The notes below the pieces were generated by a model. That model was not told the origin of the DNA. It saw only the letters and a list, made by a program, of their open reading frames with translations, and did not search any database. A stretch of DNA of 64,000 nucleotides, from contig NZ_JAGIZA010000007.1 of the NCBI RefSeq assembly GCF_017813365.1, positions 124,001-188,000 of the forward strand, given 5' to 3'. Below, in pieces: positions 38,318-48,859 of this stretch (its first letter is position 1; each line of letters begins with the position of its first letter). This stretch comes from Roseomonas indoligenes (GTDB taxonomy: Bacteria; Pseudomonadota; Alphaproteobacteria; Acetobacterales; Acetobacteraceae). A program made the translations under genes and the position numbers.

Positions 38318-39184
38318 CTAGTCCCGCGCGCCGCGCACGCCTTCCGCCAGGGCCCGTACCCCGTCCAGCACGGCGCGCACCGTGCCGGGGGTGGCGCGGC
38401 CCTCCTCGTCCAGCGTTCCGACGAGGATCTCGATGAGGGAGGAGGCGACGACGGCGCCGTCCGCCACCTGCACCGCTTCCGCGGCCTGCTGCGGGGTGCG
38501 CACGCCGAAGCCGATCGCGACGGGCAGGTCGGTCGCCGCCCGGATGCGGGGGATGGCGGCGGCGAGGTCCGCCGCGTCGGCGGAGCGCGTGCCGGTGATG
38601 CCGGTGATGGCAACGTAGTAAATGAAGCCGCTGGCGCCATCGAGCACGGTGGGAAGGCGTGATTCCAGCGTGGTGGGCGCCACCAGGCGGATCATGTCCA
38701 GCCCTTGCGCGAAGGGCTGCACCTCGTCCGCCTCCTCCGGTGGCATGTCCACGATGATGAGGCCGTCCACGCCGGAGCAGCGGCAATCCTCGCAGAAGCG
38801 CTCCGGGCCATAGGCGAGGATGGGGTTCAGGTAGCCCATCAGCACCAGCGGCGTGCTCTCGTCGTCGCGCCGGAAGTCCCTGACCATGGCGAGCGCGCCG
38901 GCGAGCGTGCCGCCGGCCTTCAGCGCGCGCTGCCCGGCCTTCTGCACGGTCGGGCCATCGGCGGCGGGATCGGTGAAGGGCACGCCGATCTCGATCAGGT
39001 CCGCCCCCGCGCCGGGCATGCCGCGCAGGATGGCCATGCTCGTCGCGGGATCGGGGTCGTAGGCTTCCAGGAAGGGCATGAGCGCGCCGCGGCCCTCGGC
39101 GCGCAGCTTGGCGAAGCGCCGGGCGATGCGGCCGCCCGGCACCGGCTCGATGCAGCCCTCCGCGGTGGGGAGTGTCTCGCCCAT
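38318..39184 (-). CDS. trpA: Tryptophan synthase alpha subunit
   Basis: 288 residues. Cleaves indole-3-glycerol phosphate and channels indole to TrpB. Motifs: the catalytic-Glu block ADLIEIGVPFTDPAADGPTVQKA with the second acid Asp, LVLMGYLNPILAYG, GVDGLIIVDMPPEEA and YYVAITGITG. The ATG overlaps the trpB stop as TGATG. The last gene of its transcript; it converges on the TreS-like gene. Confidence 0.96.
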   Translation of the reverse strand: MGETLPTAEGCIEPVPGGRIARRFAKLRAEGRGALMPFLEAYDPDPATSMAILRGMPGAGADLIEIGVPFTDPAADGPTVQKAGQRALKAGGTLAGALAMVRDFRRDDESTPLVLMGYLNPILAYGPERFCEDCRCSGVDGLIIVDMPPEEADEVQPFAQGLDMIRLVAPTTLESRLPTVLDGASGFIYYVAITGITGTRSADAADLAAAIPRIRAATDLPVAIGFGVRTPQQAAEAVQVADGAVVASSLIEILVGTLDEEGRATPGTVRAVLDGVRALAEGVRGARD

Positions 39185-40416
39185 CAGATCTCCACCCCCA
39201 TGTGGTGGGCCACCGTGAAGATGTCCTTGTCGCCGCGGCCGGAGAGGTTGAGGACGATGATGCTCTCCTTCGGCATGGTCGGGGCGCGCTTGATCACCTC
39301 GGCCAGGCCATGGGCGGATTCCAGGGCGGGGATGATCCCCTCCAGCTTGGAGCAGAGCTGGAAGGCCTCCAGCGCCTCGCTGTCGGTGGCCGCCGTGTAC
39401 TCCACGCGCCCGATCTCGTGCAGCCAGGAATGCTCGGGGCCGATGCCCGGGTAGTCCAGGCCGGCGGAGATGGAGTGGGCCTCCGTGATCTGCCCGTGCC
39501 GGTCCTGCAGCAGGTAGGTCTTGTTCCCGTGCAGCACGCCCGGCGATCCGCCGTTGATGGCCGCGGCATGGGCGCCGGACTCGATCCCGTGCCCGGCGGC
39601 TTCCACGCCCACCAGCTTTACCTCGGAATCGTCGAGGAAGGGGTGGAAGATGCCCATGGCCGACGACCCGCCGCCGACGGCGCAGACCACCACGTCCGGC
39701 AGGCGCCCCTCGATCGCCAGGCACTGCTCCCGCGTCTCGTCCCCGATCACGGACTGGAAGTCCCGCACCATTTGCGGGTAGGGCGCAGGGCCGGCGACGG
39801 TGCCGATGCAGTAGTAGGTGTCCTGCACGTTCGCGACCCAGTAGCGCAGGGCCTCGTTCATCGCGTCCTTCAGCGTGGCGGAGCCGGAGGTCACGGCGTT
39901 CACCTCCGCGCCCAGCAGCTTCATGCGGAACACGTTGGGCTTTTGCCGTTCCACGTCCGTCGCGCCCATGAAGACGGTGCAGGGCAGGTCGAACAGGGCG
40001 CAGGCCGTGGCGGTGGCCACGCCGTGCTGGCCCGCACCGGTCTCCGCGATGATGCGGGTCTTGCCCATGCGGCGGGCGAGCATGATCTGCGCCAGCACCG
40101 CGTTGATCTTGTGCGCGCCGGTGTGGTTCAGCTCCTCGCGCTTCAGGTAGACCTTCGCGCCGCCCAGGTGGTTCGTCAGCCGCTCCGCGAACCAGAGCGG
40201 GGAGGGGCGGCCCACATAGTCCTTCAGCAGCCGCCGCCACTCCCGGTCGAATTCCGGGTCCTTCCGCGCCGCGTCGTAGGCTTCCTGCACCTCCGTGATG
40301 TTCGGCATCAGCGTCTCGGCCACGAAGCGGCCGCCGAAATCGCCGAAGCGGCCGCGGGCGTCCGGGCCACTCCGCAGGGAGTTGGGGCGGGAGGCGTTGG
40401 GGAGGGGCTTGTTCAC
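39184..40416 (-). CDS. trpB: Tryptophan synthase beta subunit
   Basis: 410 residues, PLP enzyme joining indole and serine. PLP lysine in [32 protein letters not shown]-like [14 protein letters not shown], and [18 protein letters not shown]. Start is GTG ([13 protein letters not shown]) with GGGAGA 9 bp upstream; the longer frame overlaps the EamA gene. trpF is separated from it by an EamA transporter and hairpins, whereas trpF-trpB-trpA usually adjoin in alphaproteobacteria. Confidence 0.96.
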   Translation of the reverse strand: MNKPLPNASRPNSLRSGPDARGRFGDFGGRFVAETLMPNITEVQEAYDAARKDPEFDREWRRLLKDYVGRPSPLWFAERLTNHLGGAKVYLKREELNHTGAHKINAVLAQIMLARRMGKTRIIAETGAGQHGVATATACALFDLPCTVFMGATDVERQKPNVFRMKLLGAEVNAVTSGSATLKDAMNEALRYWVANVQDTYYCIGTVAGPAPYPQMVRDFQSVIGDETREQCLAIEGRLPDVVVCAVGGGSSAMGIFHPFLDDSEVKLVGVEAAGHGIESGAHAAAINGGSPGVLHGNKTYLLQDRHGQITEAHSISAGLDYPGIGPEHSWLHEIGRVEYTAATDSEALEAFQLCSKLEGIIPALESAHGLAEVIKRAPTMPKESIIVLNLSGRGDKDIFTVAHHMGVEI

Positions 40417-40468
40417 GGCGGCAGTCTCCCGTGCGTGGTTGGCCCGAAAGGCGCGGGCGAGGAGGGTC

Positions 40469-41353
40469 TTAGCCTGAGGCGGGGGCGGGGTCACGCCGCC
40501 ATCGCAGCACCCCAATTCCCAATCCCGCCAGCACCAGCGCCATCCCCGCCAGCCGCGCCGTCCCGAAGCTCTCCCCCACCACCAGCGCCGCCGAAGCGGC
40601 GCCGGTGATCGGCACCAGCAGCGCGAAGGGCGCGACCGTGGTGGCGGGATAGCGGGCCATCAGGAACCCCCAGATGCCGTAGCCGATGGAGGTGGCGGCG
40701 ACCGCCACGTAGAGCACCCCCGCCACCCCGCCCCATCGCAGGTGGGTCAGCGCATGGGCCACCGTGCCCGGCCCCTCCAGCGCCAGGGACATGGCCAGCA
40801 GGGGCAGGATCGGCACCAGGGCCATCCAGGACATCAGCGCCAGCGCATCCCCGGTCCGCCCGGCGCCGCGGAGCAGCACGTTCCCCATCGCCCAGCACGC
40901 CGCGCTGCCGAGACAGAGCCCCAGCCCGAGCGCCGTCACCCCGTTGCCGCCCACCGTCGTCCCGATCAGCACCAGCCCGGCGAAGGCCACCGCCATCCCG
41001 GCGATGGCGCGCGGCGTCGGCCTCTCCCGTAGCAACGCCGCCGCGATCAGCCCGGTCATGAAGGCCTGGGACTGCTGGGTGACGGAGGCCAGCCCCGGCG
41101 GCATTCCCGCCGCCATCCCCGTGAAGAGCAGCGCGAATTGCCCGACGAAGAGGAAGGCCCCGATCGCCAGCAGCCGCCCCGTGGAGATCGCCGGCCGGGG
41201 TAGCCACAGCACGGGAATGGCGGCGATCACGAAGCGCAGCGCCGCCATCAGCAGCGGCGGCATGCCGGAATCCAGCGCGATCCGGATCATGACGAAGTTG
41301 AAGCCCCAGAGCGCGGTGGTCAGAAGCGCGAGGGCGATGTGGGCGGGCTTCAC
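40469..41353 (-). CDS. EamA/DMT-family transporter
   Basis: 294 residues, about ten membrane helices in two EamA repeats ([49 protein letters not shown]). Start taken at GTG giving [17 protein letters not shown], so the first helix is at the N-terminus. Related by pattern to the YdcZ/RhaT-type O-acetylserine/cysteine exporter group, substrate unknown. Inserted between trpF and trpB on the same strand, 52 bp before trpB; an amino-acid export role would fit that context but is not shown. Confidence 0.85.
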   Translation of the reverse strand: MKPAHIALALLTTALWGFNFVMIRIALDSGMPPLLMAALRFVIAAIPVLWLPRPAISTGRLLAIGAFLFVGQFALLFTGMAAGMPPGLASVTQQSQAFMTGLIAAALLRERPTPRAIAGMAVAFAGLVLIGTTVGGNGVTALGLGLCLGSAACWAMGNVLLRGAGRTGDALALMSWMALVPILPLLAMSLALEGPGTVAHALTHLRWGGVAGVLYVAVAATSIGYGIWGFLMARYPATTVAPFALLVPITGAASAALVVGESFGTARLAGMALVLAGLGIGVLRWRRDPAPASG

Positions 41354-41363
41354 GCGGGCTGCC

Positions 41364-41399
41364 CCAGGGGAGGGGAGAAGGAATTCTCCCCTCCCCTGG
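41364..41399. repeat. 15-bp perfect hairpin with AGGAAT loop
   Basis: CCAGGGGAGGGGAGA (41364-41378) pairs with TCTCCCCTCCCCTGG (41385-41399). It lies just upstream of the EamA start and faces another hairpin at 41529-41556. CCCCTCATCTTCTTTT after it is mirrored by GAAAAAGATGATGGGGG before the second hairpin, making a nested inverted unit. Confidence 0.65.
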
Positions 41400-41528
41400 A
41401 ACCCCACCCCTCATCTTCTTTTGGGAGACTGCCGGGGAATGCGGATCTGTCGGTTCGCCGAGCCTCCATGAGCCTCGGCGCGGGCCATGCCCCACGGAGA
41501 CCGAGTGATAGAAAAAGATGATGGGGGC

Positions 41529-41556
41529 CTGGGGGAAGAATTCCTTCTTCTCCCAG
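41529..41556 (-). terminator. Hairpin after trpF with AGGAAT core
   Basis: CTGGGGGAAGA (41529-41539) and TCTTCTCCCAG (41546-41556) pair with one G-T. Read on the minus strand the loop is AGGAAT, the same apex as at 1651, 11117, 41364 and 55829. It lies 45 bp beyond the trpF stop and, on that strand, is followed by a T-rich ATCATCTTTTTCTATCAC. Confidence 0.55.
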
Positions 41557-41600
41557 CGGAGGGTTCGGTAGGCGGAGCCTCCCGAGGGCAAGGGCGATCA

Positions 41601-42251
41601 TCACGCCCCACGCGCTGCGCGCAGGAAGTCGGCGATGCGGGCCGGGTCCTTCACGCCGCGCGCCCGCTCCACGCCGGAGGAGACGTCGACGCCCGGCGCG
41701 CCCGTGGCGCGCACGGCCTCCGCCACGTTCTCCGGCGTCAGGCCGCCGGCGAGGAGCCAGGGGCGGGGAATGGGGCGGCCGGCGAGCAGGGACCAGTCGA
41801 AACGGACCGCGTTGCCGCCGGGCAGGGTAGCGCCGGGCGGGGGCTTGGCGTCCAGCAGGAAGGCGTCGGCGACGGGGGCGAAGGCGTCCAGCGCGTCGAG
41901 GTCGGCGGGGGTGGCGATGCCCAGGACCTTCATGACGGGCAGGGCAAAGCGCTGGCGCAGGGCGGCGGCGCGTTCCGGGGTTTCGGCGCCGTGGAGCTGG
42001 AGCATGTCCAGCTCCGTGGCGGCCAGGACGGCGGCGATGGCGTCGTCGGTGGCGTCCACGAAGAGGCCGACGCGGAGGGGCGCGCCGTCCTCCTGCGCGG
42101 GCATCTGGGCGGAGAGGGCGGCGGCGGCCTCGGGCGAGAGGAAGCGCGGGGAAGGGGGGAAGAAGTTGAGGCCGATCATGTCGGCGCCGCCGGCGATGGC
42201 GGCGTCGAGGCCAGCGGCGTCGTTCAGGCCGCAGATCTTGGCGAGGGTCAT
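41601..42251 (-). CDS. trpF: Phosphoribosylanthranilate isomerase
   Basis: 216-residue TIM barrel isomerising PRA to CdRP in tryptophan synthesis. N-terminal [14 protein letters not shown] with the catalytic Cys, [25 protein letters not shown] (catalytic Asp), [17 protein letters not shown] and [15 protein letters not shown]. Its ATG overlaps the pyrF stop (ATGA, 42248-42251), so translation is coupled to pyrF. A hairpin follows. Confidence 0.95.
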   Translation of the reverse strand: MTLAKICGLNDAAGLDAAIAGGADMIGLNFFPPSPRFLSPEAAAALSAQMPAQEDGAPLRVGLFVDATDDAIAAVLAATELDMLQLHGAETPERAAALRQRFALPVMKVLGIATPADLDALDAFAPVADAFLLDAKPPPGATLPGGNAVRFDWSLLAGRPIPRPWLLAGGLTPENVAEAVRATGAPGVDVSSGVERARGVKDPARIADFLRAARGA

Positions 42252-42955
42252 CGGCGCAGGGATCCCGCGATGGCGGCGGCGGCGGCTGCGGGGTCCGGGG
42301 CGGCGGTGATGGGGCGGCCGATCACCAGCCAGTCGGCGCCGGCATCCGCCGTTTCCTCGGGGGTGGCGATGCGGGACTGGTCGTCCGCGGCGCTGCCGGC
42401 GGGGCGGATGCCCGGGACGACGAGCAGGGGGCCTGCGCCGTGGGCGGCGCGGATCATCGGGACCTCGCGGGGGGAGCAGACGAGGCCGTCGGCGCCGGCA
42501 TCGAGGGCCAGGCGGGCGAGGCGGAGGACCTGCTGGGCGGGGCCGCCGGAGATGCCGGTGCTGGCGAGGGTGGCGGCATCGGTGCTGGTGAGGACAGTGA
42601 CGGCGAGGATCGCGGGACGGTCCGGGCCGGCTTCCTCCGCGGCGCGGCGGGCGGCTTCCACCATGGCGGGGCCTCCGGCGGCATGGATCGTGAGCATGGC
42701 CGGGCGGAGGGCGCAGGCGGATCGGACGGCACCGGCGACGGTGTTGGGGATGTCGTGGAACTTCAGGTCCAGGAAGATCGGCGCCCTGGCCGCGATGCGG
42801 GCAATGGCGGCGGGACCGTTGGCGACGAAGTATTCCAGGCCGAGCTTGAGGCAGCCGACATGGGGCGCCAGCGCCTCCGCCAGGGCTTCCGCCCGCTGCG
42901 GGCTGCCCGTGTCCAGGGCGGCGATGATGCCGGCATGGGGCGGTCGCGGGATCAT
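42248..42955 (-). CDS. pyrF: Orotidine-5'-phosphate decarboxylase
   Basis: 235 residues. Decarboxylates OMP to UMP. Active-site block [16 protein letters not shown] with Asp-Lys-Asp, [52 protein letters not shown] and WLVIGRPIT. Overlaps the upstream membrane glycosyltransferase-like gene and the downstream trpF by 4 bp each (ATGA). Confidence 0.95.
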   Translation of the reverse strand: MIPRPPHAGIIAALDTGSPQRAEALAEALAPHVGCLKLGLEYFVANGPAAIARIAARAPIFLDLKFHDIPNTVAGAVRSACALRPAMLTIHAAGGPAMVEAARRAAEEAGPDRPAILAVTVLTSTDAATLASTGISGGPAQQVLRLARLALDAGADGLVCSPREVPMIRAAHGAGPLLVVPGIRPAGSAADDQSRIATPEETADAGADWLVIGRPITAAPDPAAAAAAIAGSLRR

Positions 42956-44718
42956 GGCTGGATCTCCTCGGGGCGGTCGCCGCAGCCGATCCGGAAGCGC
43001 GTCGCCAGGCGTTCCACCGCGGAGGCGGGGGCGTAGAGGCGCAGGCGGTAGGCCGCGGCGCCCGCCACGTCCAGCCCCGTGGGGCTGGTGACGGTGATGG
43101 CTGCAATGCTGCCGAGGCAACGCAGGGGCAGCACCTGCCGCGCGACGAGGTGGGACTGGCGGATCACCGTTCCATCCGCGCGGGTGACCTGCAGGTCCAG
43201 GCGGTTGTCAGTCTCGTAGGACCACATCTCCCGGCCGTCGCCGAATTGCAGGGCGACCAGGGGGCGGGGGGTGGGCAGGGTAACGCGGGCGGCGCCGTTT
43301 CCGGTTTCCAGGGTGAAGGCCTCCCGCGGGAGGTTCGTGACGCGGGCGAGGTCCACGCCGCCGAGGATGACGAGAGTCATGGGCAGGGCGAAGCGCCAGC
43401 CCGGCCGCAGCATCGCGCCGATGCCGAGGAGGAACAGGGCGCCGAAGCCGAGGAGCAGGCGGGCGAGGGCGGCGCGCTGGGTGGGGTCGTCCAGCTCCAC
43501 CGGGAGGAGGAGGCCGAAGTGAAGGGGGAGGACGCGGTCGAAGACCACGCCGTAGCTCATCGTGGTCTGCCGGTTTTCCAGGAAGTTGTTGGGGCCGGCG
43601 AAGAACAGGACGGTGTTGATGGCAGTGAGGAGCAGGAGGAGGGCGCCGGGGAGGCGCATGGCGATCCCCCTCTCCTTCCCGATCCAGTGGGCGAGGCCTA
43701 CCGCGAGCATCGGCATGGAGAGGACCCAGAAGCGGGCGGGCCAGCCCTCCCCGGGGTTCACGCCGACGCCGGTGACGGCGGCGACCAGCAGGAGGGCGAG
43801 GCCCTGGCGGGCGAGGGGGGCGTCCTTCCAGGCGCCGGCGGCCAGGCCCGCCATGCCGAGGATCCAGATTGGGGCATAGGCGAGCAGGCCGTGGCGGACA
43901 TTGAAGAGCTGCATCGGCAGCACTTCCGCCCAGGCCCAGGGAAGGGGCGGGCGGGCGCTGTTCACCGGGCCGGTGATGCTGCCGTGGATGGCGAGGTTCA
44001 GGGCGACCAGCAGCGCCAGACCGGCGATGCCGGGCAGGAGGAGAAGGGCCGCGCGCCGCCATTCCCCCGCGCGCACCGCCGGCCAGAGGAGGAAGGCGTA
44101 GAGGGCGGCGGCGACGACCGAGCCGCGCATATGGGCAAAGGGGATGGCGGTGATGACGATCGCGGTCAGCAGGTCCGCTCGGAGGCCCGCGCCCGCGGGC
44201 TGCACCCGCCACCAGGCGAAGGCGGCGAGGGCGAAGATCCAGGCCTCCATGTAGAAGAGGTGGAGGTAGGGCATGAGCGGCACCGTGAGGGCCGCGACGA
44301 GGGTGGTGAGGATGGCGGCCCGGGGCCCGGCCGCGAGGCGGCAGAGGCGGTGGACCGCGACGAGGCCGGCAAGGCCGACCATGAGGGTGACGAAGCGCGG
44401 CGCTTGTGCGGAGAGCAGGGTAAAGGGGGCGAGCAGGGCCGCAACGTAGACGGGGTGCGAGGGGCCGCTGCTGCCGACGAGGCTGGGCGGCAGATCGGCC
44501 GCCGGCAGGCCGGTGGCGGCGCGGTGGATCGCGGACCATTCCCCGAGCGGCATGGTGAAGCTGCCGTGGCGGATGAGGGAGGCGGCGTAGAGAAGGTAGC
44601 GGGGCTCGTCGCCCGTCATGCCCTGGCGGCGCGTGGTCAGGAGCAGGGCCGCCACCCCGACGAGAAGGGCGGCGAGGGCGATGTCGTCCCAGCGGCGGGT
44701 CGGGGCAGGGTGTGTCAT
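42952..44718 (-). CDS. GT-C-like multispanning membrane protein (dolichyl-P-mannose-type)
   Basis: 588 residues with about 11 membrane helices and a beta-rich C-terminal soluble part of roughly 110 residues. The first periplasmic loop carries [20 protein letters not shown] (residues 35-54), the DE(P)xYL motif where GT-C enzymes keep their catalytic Asp. Probably a lipid-linked sugar glycosyltransferase of the inner membrane; donor and acceptor unknown. ATGA overlaps connect it to the preceding membrane gene and to pyrF. Confidence 0.7.
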   Translation of the reverse strand: MTHPAPTRRWDDIALAALLVGVAALLLTTRRQGMTGDEPRYLLYAASLIRHGSFTMPLGEWSAIHRAATGLPAADLPPSLVGSSGPSHPVYVAALLAPFTLLSAQAPRFVTLMVGLAGLVAVHRLCRLAAGPRAAILTTLVAALTVPLMPYLHLFYMEAWIFALAAFAWWRVQPAGAGLRADLLTAIVITAIPFAHMRGSVVAAALYAFLLWPAVRAGEWRRAALLLLPGIAGLALLVALNLAIHGSITGPVNSARPPLPWAWAEVLPMQLFNVRHGLLAYAPIWILGMAGLAAGAWKDAPLARQGLALLLVAAVTGVGVNPGEGWPARFWVLSMPMLAVGLAHWIGKERGIAMRLPGALLLLLTAINTVLFFAGPNNFLENRQTTMSYGVVFDRVLPLHFGLLLPVELDDPTQRAALARLLLGFGALFLLGIGAMLRPGWRFALPMTLVILGGVDLARVTNLPREAFTLETGNGAARVTLPTPRPLVALQFGDGREMWSYETDNRLDLQVTRADGTVIRQSHLVARQVLPLRCLGSIAAITVTSPTGLDVAGAAAYRLRLYAPASAVERLATRFRIGCGDRPEEIQP

Positions 44719-46357
44719 CGGGGATCCGGGCCGGACCAGCGGAGGGATTCCATGTCCAGCGTGCAGAGGCCGGGGAGGAGGCCGTGGCGCGCGGCCTCGG
44801 CTTGCAGGCGTTCCCGGTAATCGGGGCGGCCCGGCTCGGCGAGGTCCCAGCCGGGGGGGAGGAAGGTGGAGTAGCCGTTGATCGTGGGCAGGTTGGTCCG
44901 CGCGGCGACGAGCATGGCGTCCACGTTGTGGCTGTAGGTGGCGGGGATGGTGCCCTGCGGCACGCCTTCCCGCGCACGGGAGGCGGCGAAGACGGTGCAG
45001 CCGGCGGTGGGTGGGGCGAGGGCCTCCATGCGGGCCAGCTCCTCCCACGTGTCGAGCATCCAGAGGGGGGCGCGCCAGGAATCGAGCAGCAGCAGCGCGC
45101 CGAGGGCGAGGGCCAGCGCGCGGGAGCGGGCGCTGGCCTGCCAGAGCATCCAGGCGAGGAGGAGGACGAGGGCCGGGCCGCCGAGGAACATGATGCGCGG
45201 CACCACGCGGAAGGCGTGGGCGCCCGGCACGGCATCCCAGATCAGGGCCCAGGGCCAGACCCCGCCGTAGCGGACCGTCATCAGGGAGAGGATGAGCGCG
45301 GCGCCGCCGGCGGCGAGGAGGAGGCGTGCCCGCCGGTCCCCGGCGCGGGCGCGGCGCCAGGCGAGAGGGAGGGCGGCGAGGGAGAGGAGCCAGAAGAAAG
45401 GGGCGAAGCCGTTCTGGAGCGGGGCGCGGCCGCGGCGGGTGATCCAGCCCTGCATCCAGCCCCAGAGGGGGCTGCTTTCCCCGACCGCGATGAGGCTGTG
45501 GGGCTGGCCGCCGTGGAGGAGGGCGAGGTCGCGGGCGTGGAGGCCGGTCTGCCGGACCAGGGGAAGGTAGAGGAGGAGGGCGGGGAGGAGGGCGAGGGCG
45601 AGGATCGTGGCGAGGGCGGCGAGGGTGGCGAGGCCGCGGGGGGTTGGGCGAAGGCGGGACAGGGCGTCGCGCGGGGCGGCGAGGATCAGGAGGAGGGCCG
45701 CGAGCAGGGTGACGAGGCCGGTGCCCCAGGCGACGTAGAAGGCGGTGAGGAGGACGAGGCCGTAGAGGAGGGCTGCGGGGGCGCCCCAGGCGAGGGCGGC
45801 GGCGTGGCGGCCGGCGAGGAGGGTGCGCGCGGATTCCAGGGCCATCCAGAGGGCCAGCAGGGCGGGGCCGGTGGCGGCGAACTGGGCGTGGTGGATTTCC
45901 TGTACCAGCGCGGGGAGGGCGGTGGCGAGGGTGGCGGCGAAGATGGAGGGCGCCCAGGGCAGGGCGAGGATGCGGCGGGCGATGAGGAGGAGGGCGAGGA
46001 AGCCGGTTGCCTTCTGGGCGATCTGCGCGAGGTCGGCGGCGAGGAAGGGGTGGGCGCCGAGGGCGCGGAGGGGGGCGTAGAGGAGGCCGTGGAGGAGGTA
46101 GCCGTCGTTGTAGGCGAGGGTGCCGGGCCAGGGATGGAACCAGGCGACCTTCGTGACGGGGGCGAGGCCGCGGAGGGCGTGCCACCAGTGCTCGTGCACG
46201 GCGAGGGCGATGAAGCCGTCGAACCGGTCGCCGGTGAAGAGGCGGAAGCCGGTGGAGAGCGGGGGCCAGAAGAGATAGGCGAGGGTGGCGAGGAGGGCGG
46301 TGGAGGCGAGGAGGAGGGCCACCGGGCGGGGGAGGTCCCCGCCCGGCGGAGGGGGGT

Positions 46358-46361
<4 letters not shown>
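44715..46361 (-). CDS. Multispanning membrane protein, GT-C-like
   Basis: 548 residues with about 12 helices and a C-terminal soluble tail of roughly 120 residues ([16 protein letters not shown]...[27 protein letters not shown]). The first loop has [19 protein letters not shown] (residues 41-59), with acidic residues at the position used by GT-C glycosyltransferases; the tail resembles that of YfhO/GT-C proteins. I infer a glycosyltransferase-type role. It overlaps argG (46358-46361) and the next GT-C gene by ATGA. Confidence 0.65.
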
Positions 46362-47593
<1,232 letters not shown>

Positions 47594-47639
47594 GGGAATG
47601 CGCCTTCCGCGGGAGAAATCGGGCGGGATGTGCCGCAGC

Positions 47640-47895
47640 GCAGCGGTTGGGGCAAGCCAGAGGCTTGCCGCAGCGGCAGCGCTGCGAGCGCGGCGCGAAG
47701 CGCTGCCGCCCGGTTGGAGGCCGGGTGAGACCCCAGGGCAACGCGAAGCGTTGTCCCGCCCCACCCGCGACGCAGGACGCGGGGCAACGCAAGTTCGGCG
47801 GGACGATGCTTCGCATCGCCCTGGTGGGGGAGGCAGCAATGCCGTTGGGCGACGCCGCTGTGCTGCGCGCTTAGGGCGATGCCCTGCATCGCCTT
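47640..47895. repeat. Cluster of short hairpins upstream of argG
   Basis: At least four stems, several with 3-nt loops: GGCAAGCC/GGCTTGCC (47651-47669), GGCAGCGCT/AGCGCTGCC (47675-47707, long loop), GGGCAACGC/GCGTTG-T-CCC around GAA (47736-47757), CGATGC/GCATCG around TTC (47804-47818), and GGCGATGC/GCATCGCC around CCT (47875-47893). The stretch has no credible coding sense. It could be a palindromic repeat cluster. Confidence 0.6.
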
Positions 47896-48155
47896 AGGGC
47901 CAGCCATAGCGGACCCCCGGGGATGGATTTGCGGCCGAGGGCCGCCCTGGCGAGCCAGGCGAAGGATTTGAGGTGATGCTTTGCTGCCGCGACCGCCGCT
48001 TTTGTGGCGGCGATGCGCGGTGGCGGGGTGCGAGCGAGCATTTCGGACAAAAGGCGATCGGGCAGGAGCCAGGGCGGGCCGTTGAGGGCGGTTCTTAGGC
48101 CCAATTTCCTGATGAGCAGGAGGAGGGGCATGCCGCAGAGGGCGCGAGCGATTCT
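47871..48155 (-). pseudogene. Truncated tail related to the lone transposase-domain gene
   Basis: The translation RALCGMPLLLLIRKLGL followed by GPPWLLPD and later FAWLARAALGRKSIPGG aligns with the C-terminal third of the 22710-23273 protein ([40 protein letters not shown]). The frame is closed upstream by a stop (TAA) where homology would continue, and the transposase-type N-terminal domain is missing. I read it as a decayed second copy. Whether the ATG-initiated 86-codon remainder is ever translated is unknown. Confidence 0.55.
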
Positions 48156-48158
48156 GGC

Positions 48159-48392
48159 TTACGCAGGCCCTGGTTCCTCACGATCTCTTATTTCCCCCAC
48201 CCTCGCCGACCTAACTAACCCCGGTACCCCCACCCACTGCAGCCCCTCCGAGGCCACGACAATCAGCGCCACCACGGCCACGACCGTATCCCGCGCCGGG
48301 TAAGGCTCCCCGCCCGGCAGGGTCGCCGGCAGCGCCAGCGCGATTGCCAGCGCCACCACGGTCCGCCCCGACCCCCCGGCAAGCAGACACGC
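48159..48392 (-). pseudogene. Remnant of a Na+/H+ antiporter (CPA1-like) gene
   Basis: The translation SGRTVVALAIALALPATLP, then EPYPARDTVVAVVALIVVASEGLQWVGVPGLVR, follows the last membrane helices of CPA1-type antiporters (typically GMRGVVALA...LALP...FP.RD.I...VVL.TLV.QGLTLP.L+R). Homology starts abruptly near 48392 with no start codon or upstream domain and ends in an unrelated tail. It represents about 50 of the usual 400-500 residues, so it is a fragment. The rest is not in the window. Confidence 0.45.
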
Positions 48393-48859
48393 CCCCTTCC
48401 ACGCGGGAACGCACCCTCCATCCGCGTGAGGGATGGGCGGCGAGCGCGGGTCGGCCAGGGAAGGGCTTAGGTGTCGGGCCGAGCCTTGGGCAGAGCGCGC
48501 CCCCTGACCAAAAAATGGGAGTCGCTACCCCACCCAACCCACCCAGCACCCACCCGAAGAAACGCTAAATGTAAATTTCACTAAATACTAACCAATTCAC
48601 CTGACACTCCACGAGAAACAGCCGTCATGGCCTTTGTTTCACTTTGGATTCGTCCCAGATTTCTGTTCTTCTCTGGAAACAGAAGACGAATTCACGGGAG
48701 GAAGGCGGGTCGCATCATGGAGACGTTCATGTGCTGGTTGCGCGACCTGTCGTTATGGCTGAGGGCGTCCCATGGGCATCGGCCCCTGTGGCGGGATCGG
48801 CTTTAAGGGCAGGTCGCGTTGGTGGTGTTGCCGGGCGGGGCTGAGCGGCCCCGGGCCGG
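48393..48859. other. Gene-poor stretch with an AT-rich core
   Basis: About 470 bp between the antiporter remnant and rlmN. 48560-48710 is much more AT-rich than the rest of the chromosome (for example CTAAATGTAAATTTCACTAAATAC). No confident gene, hairpin or IS end. A possible 29-codon ORF lies at 48717-48806. The AT-rich stretch may be foreign DNA, or a promoter for that ORF. Confidence 0.4.
48717..48806 (+). CDS. Possible 29-residue small ORF
   Basis: ATG to TAA, beginning METFMCWLRDLSLWLRASHG and basic at its end. A GGAGGAAGG purine run lies about 11 bp upstream of the ATG and the AT-rich stretch further upstream could hold a promoter. The Trp/Leu-rich amphipathic sequence might be a membrane-active peptide or leader peptide. 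No homology can be claimed; coding status is uncertain. Confidence 0.25.
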   Translation: METFMCWLRDLSLWLRASHGHRPLWRDRL

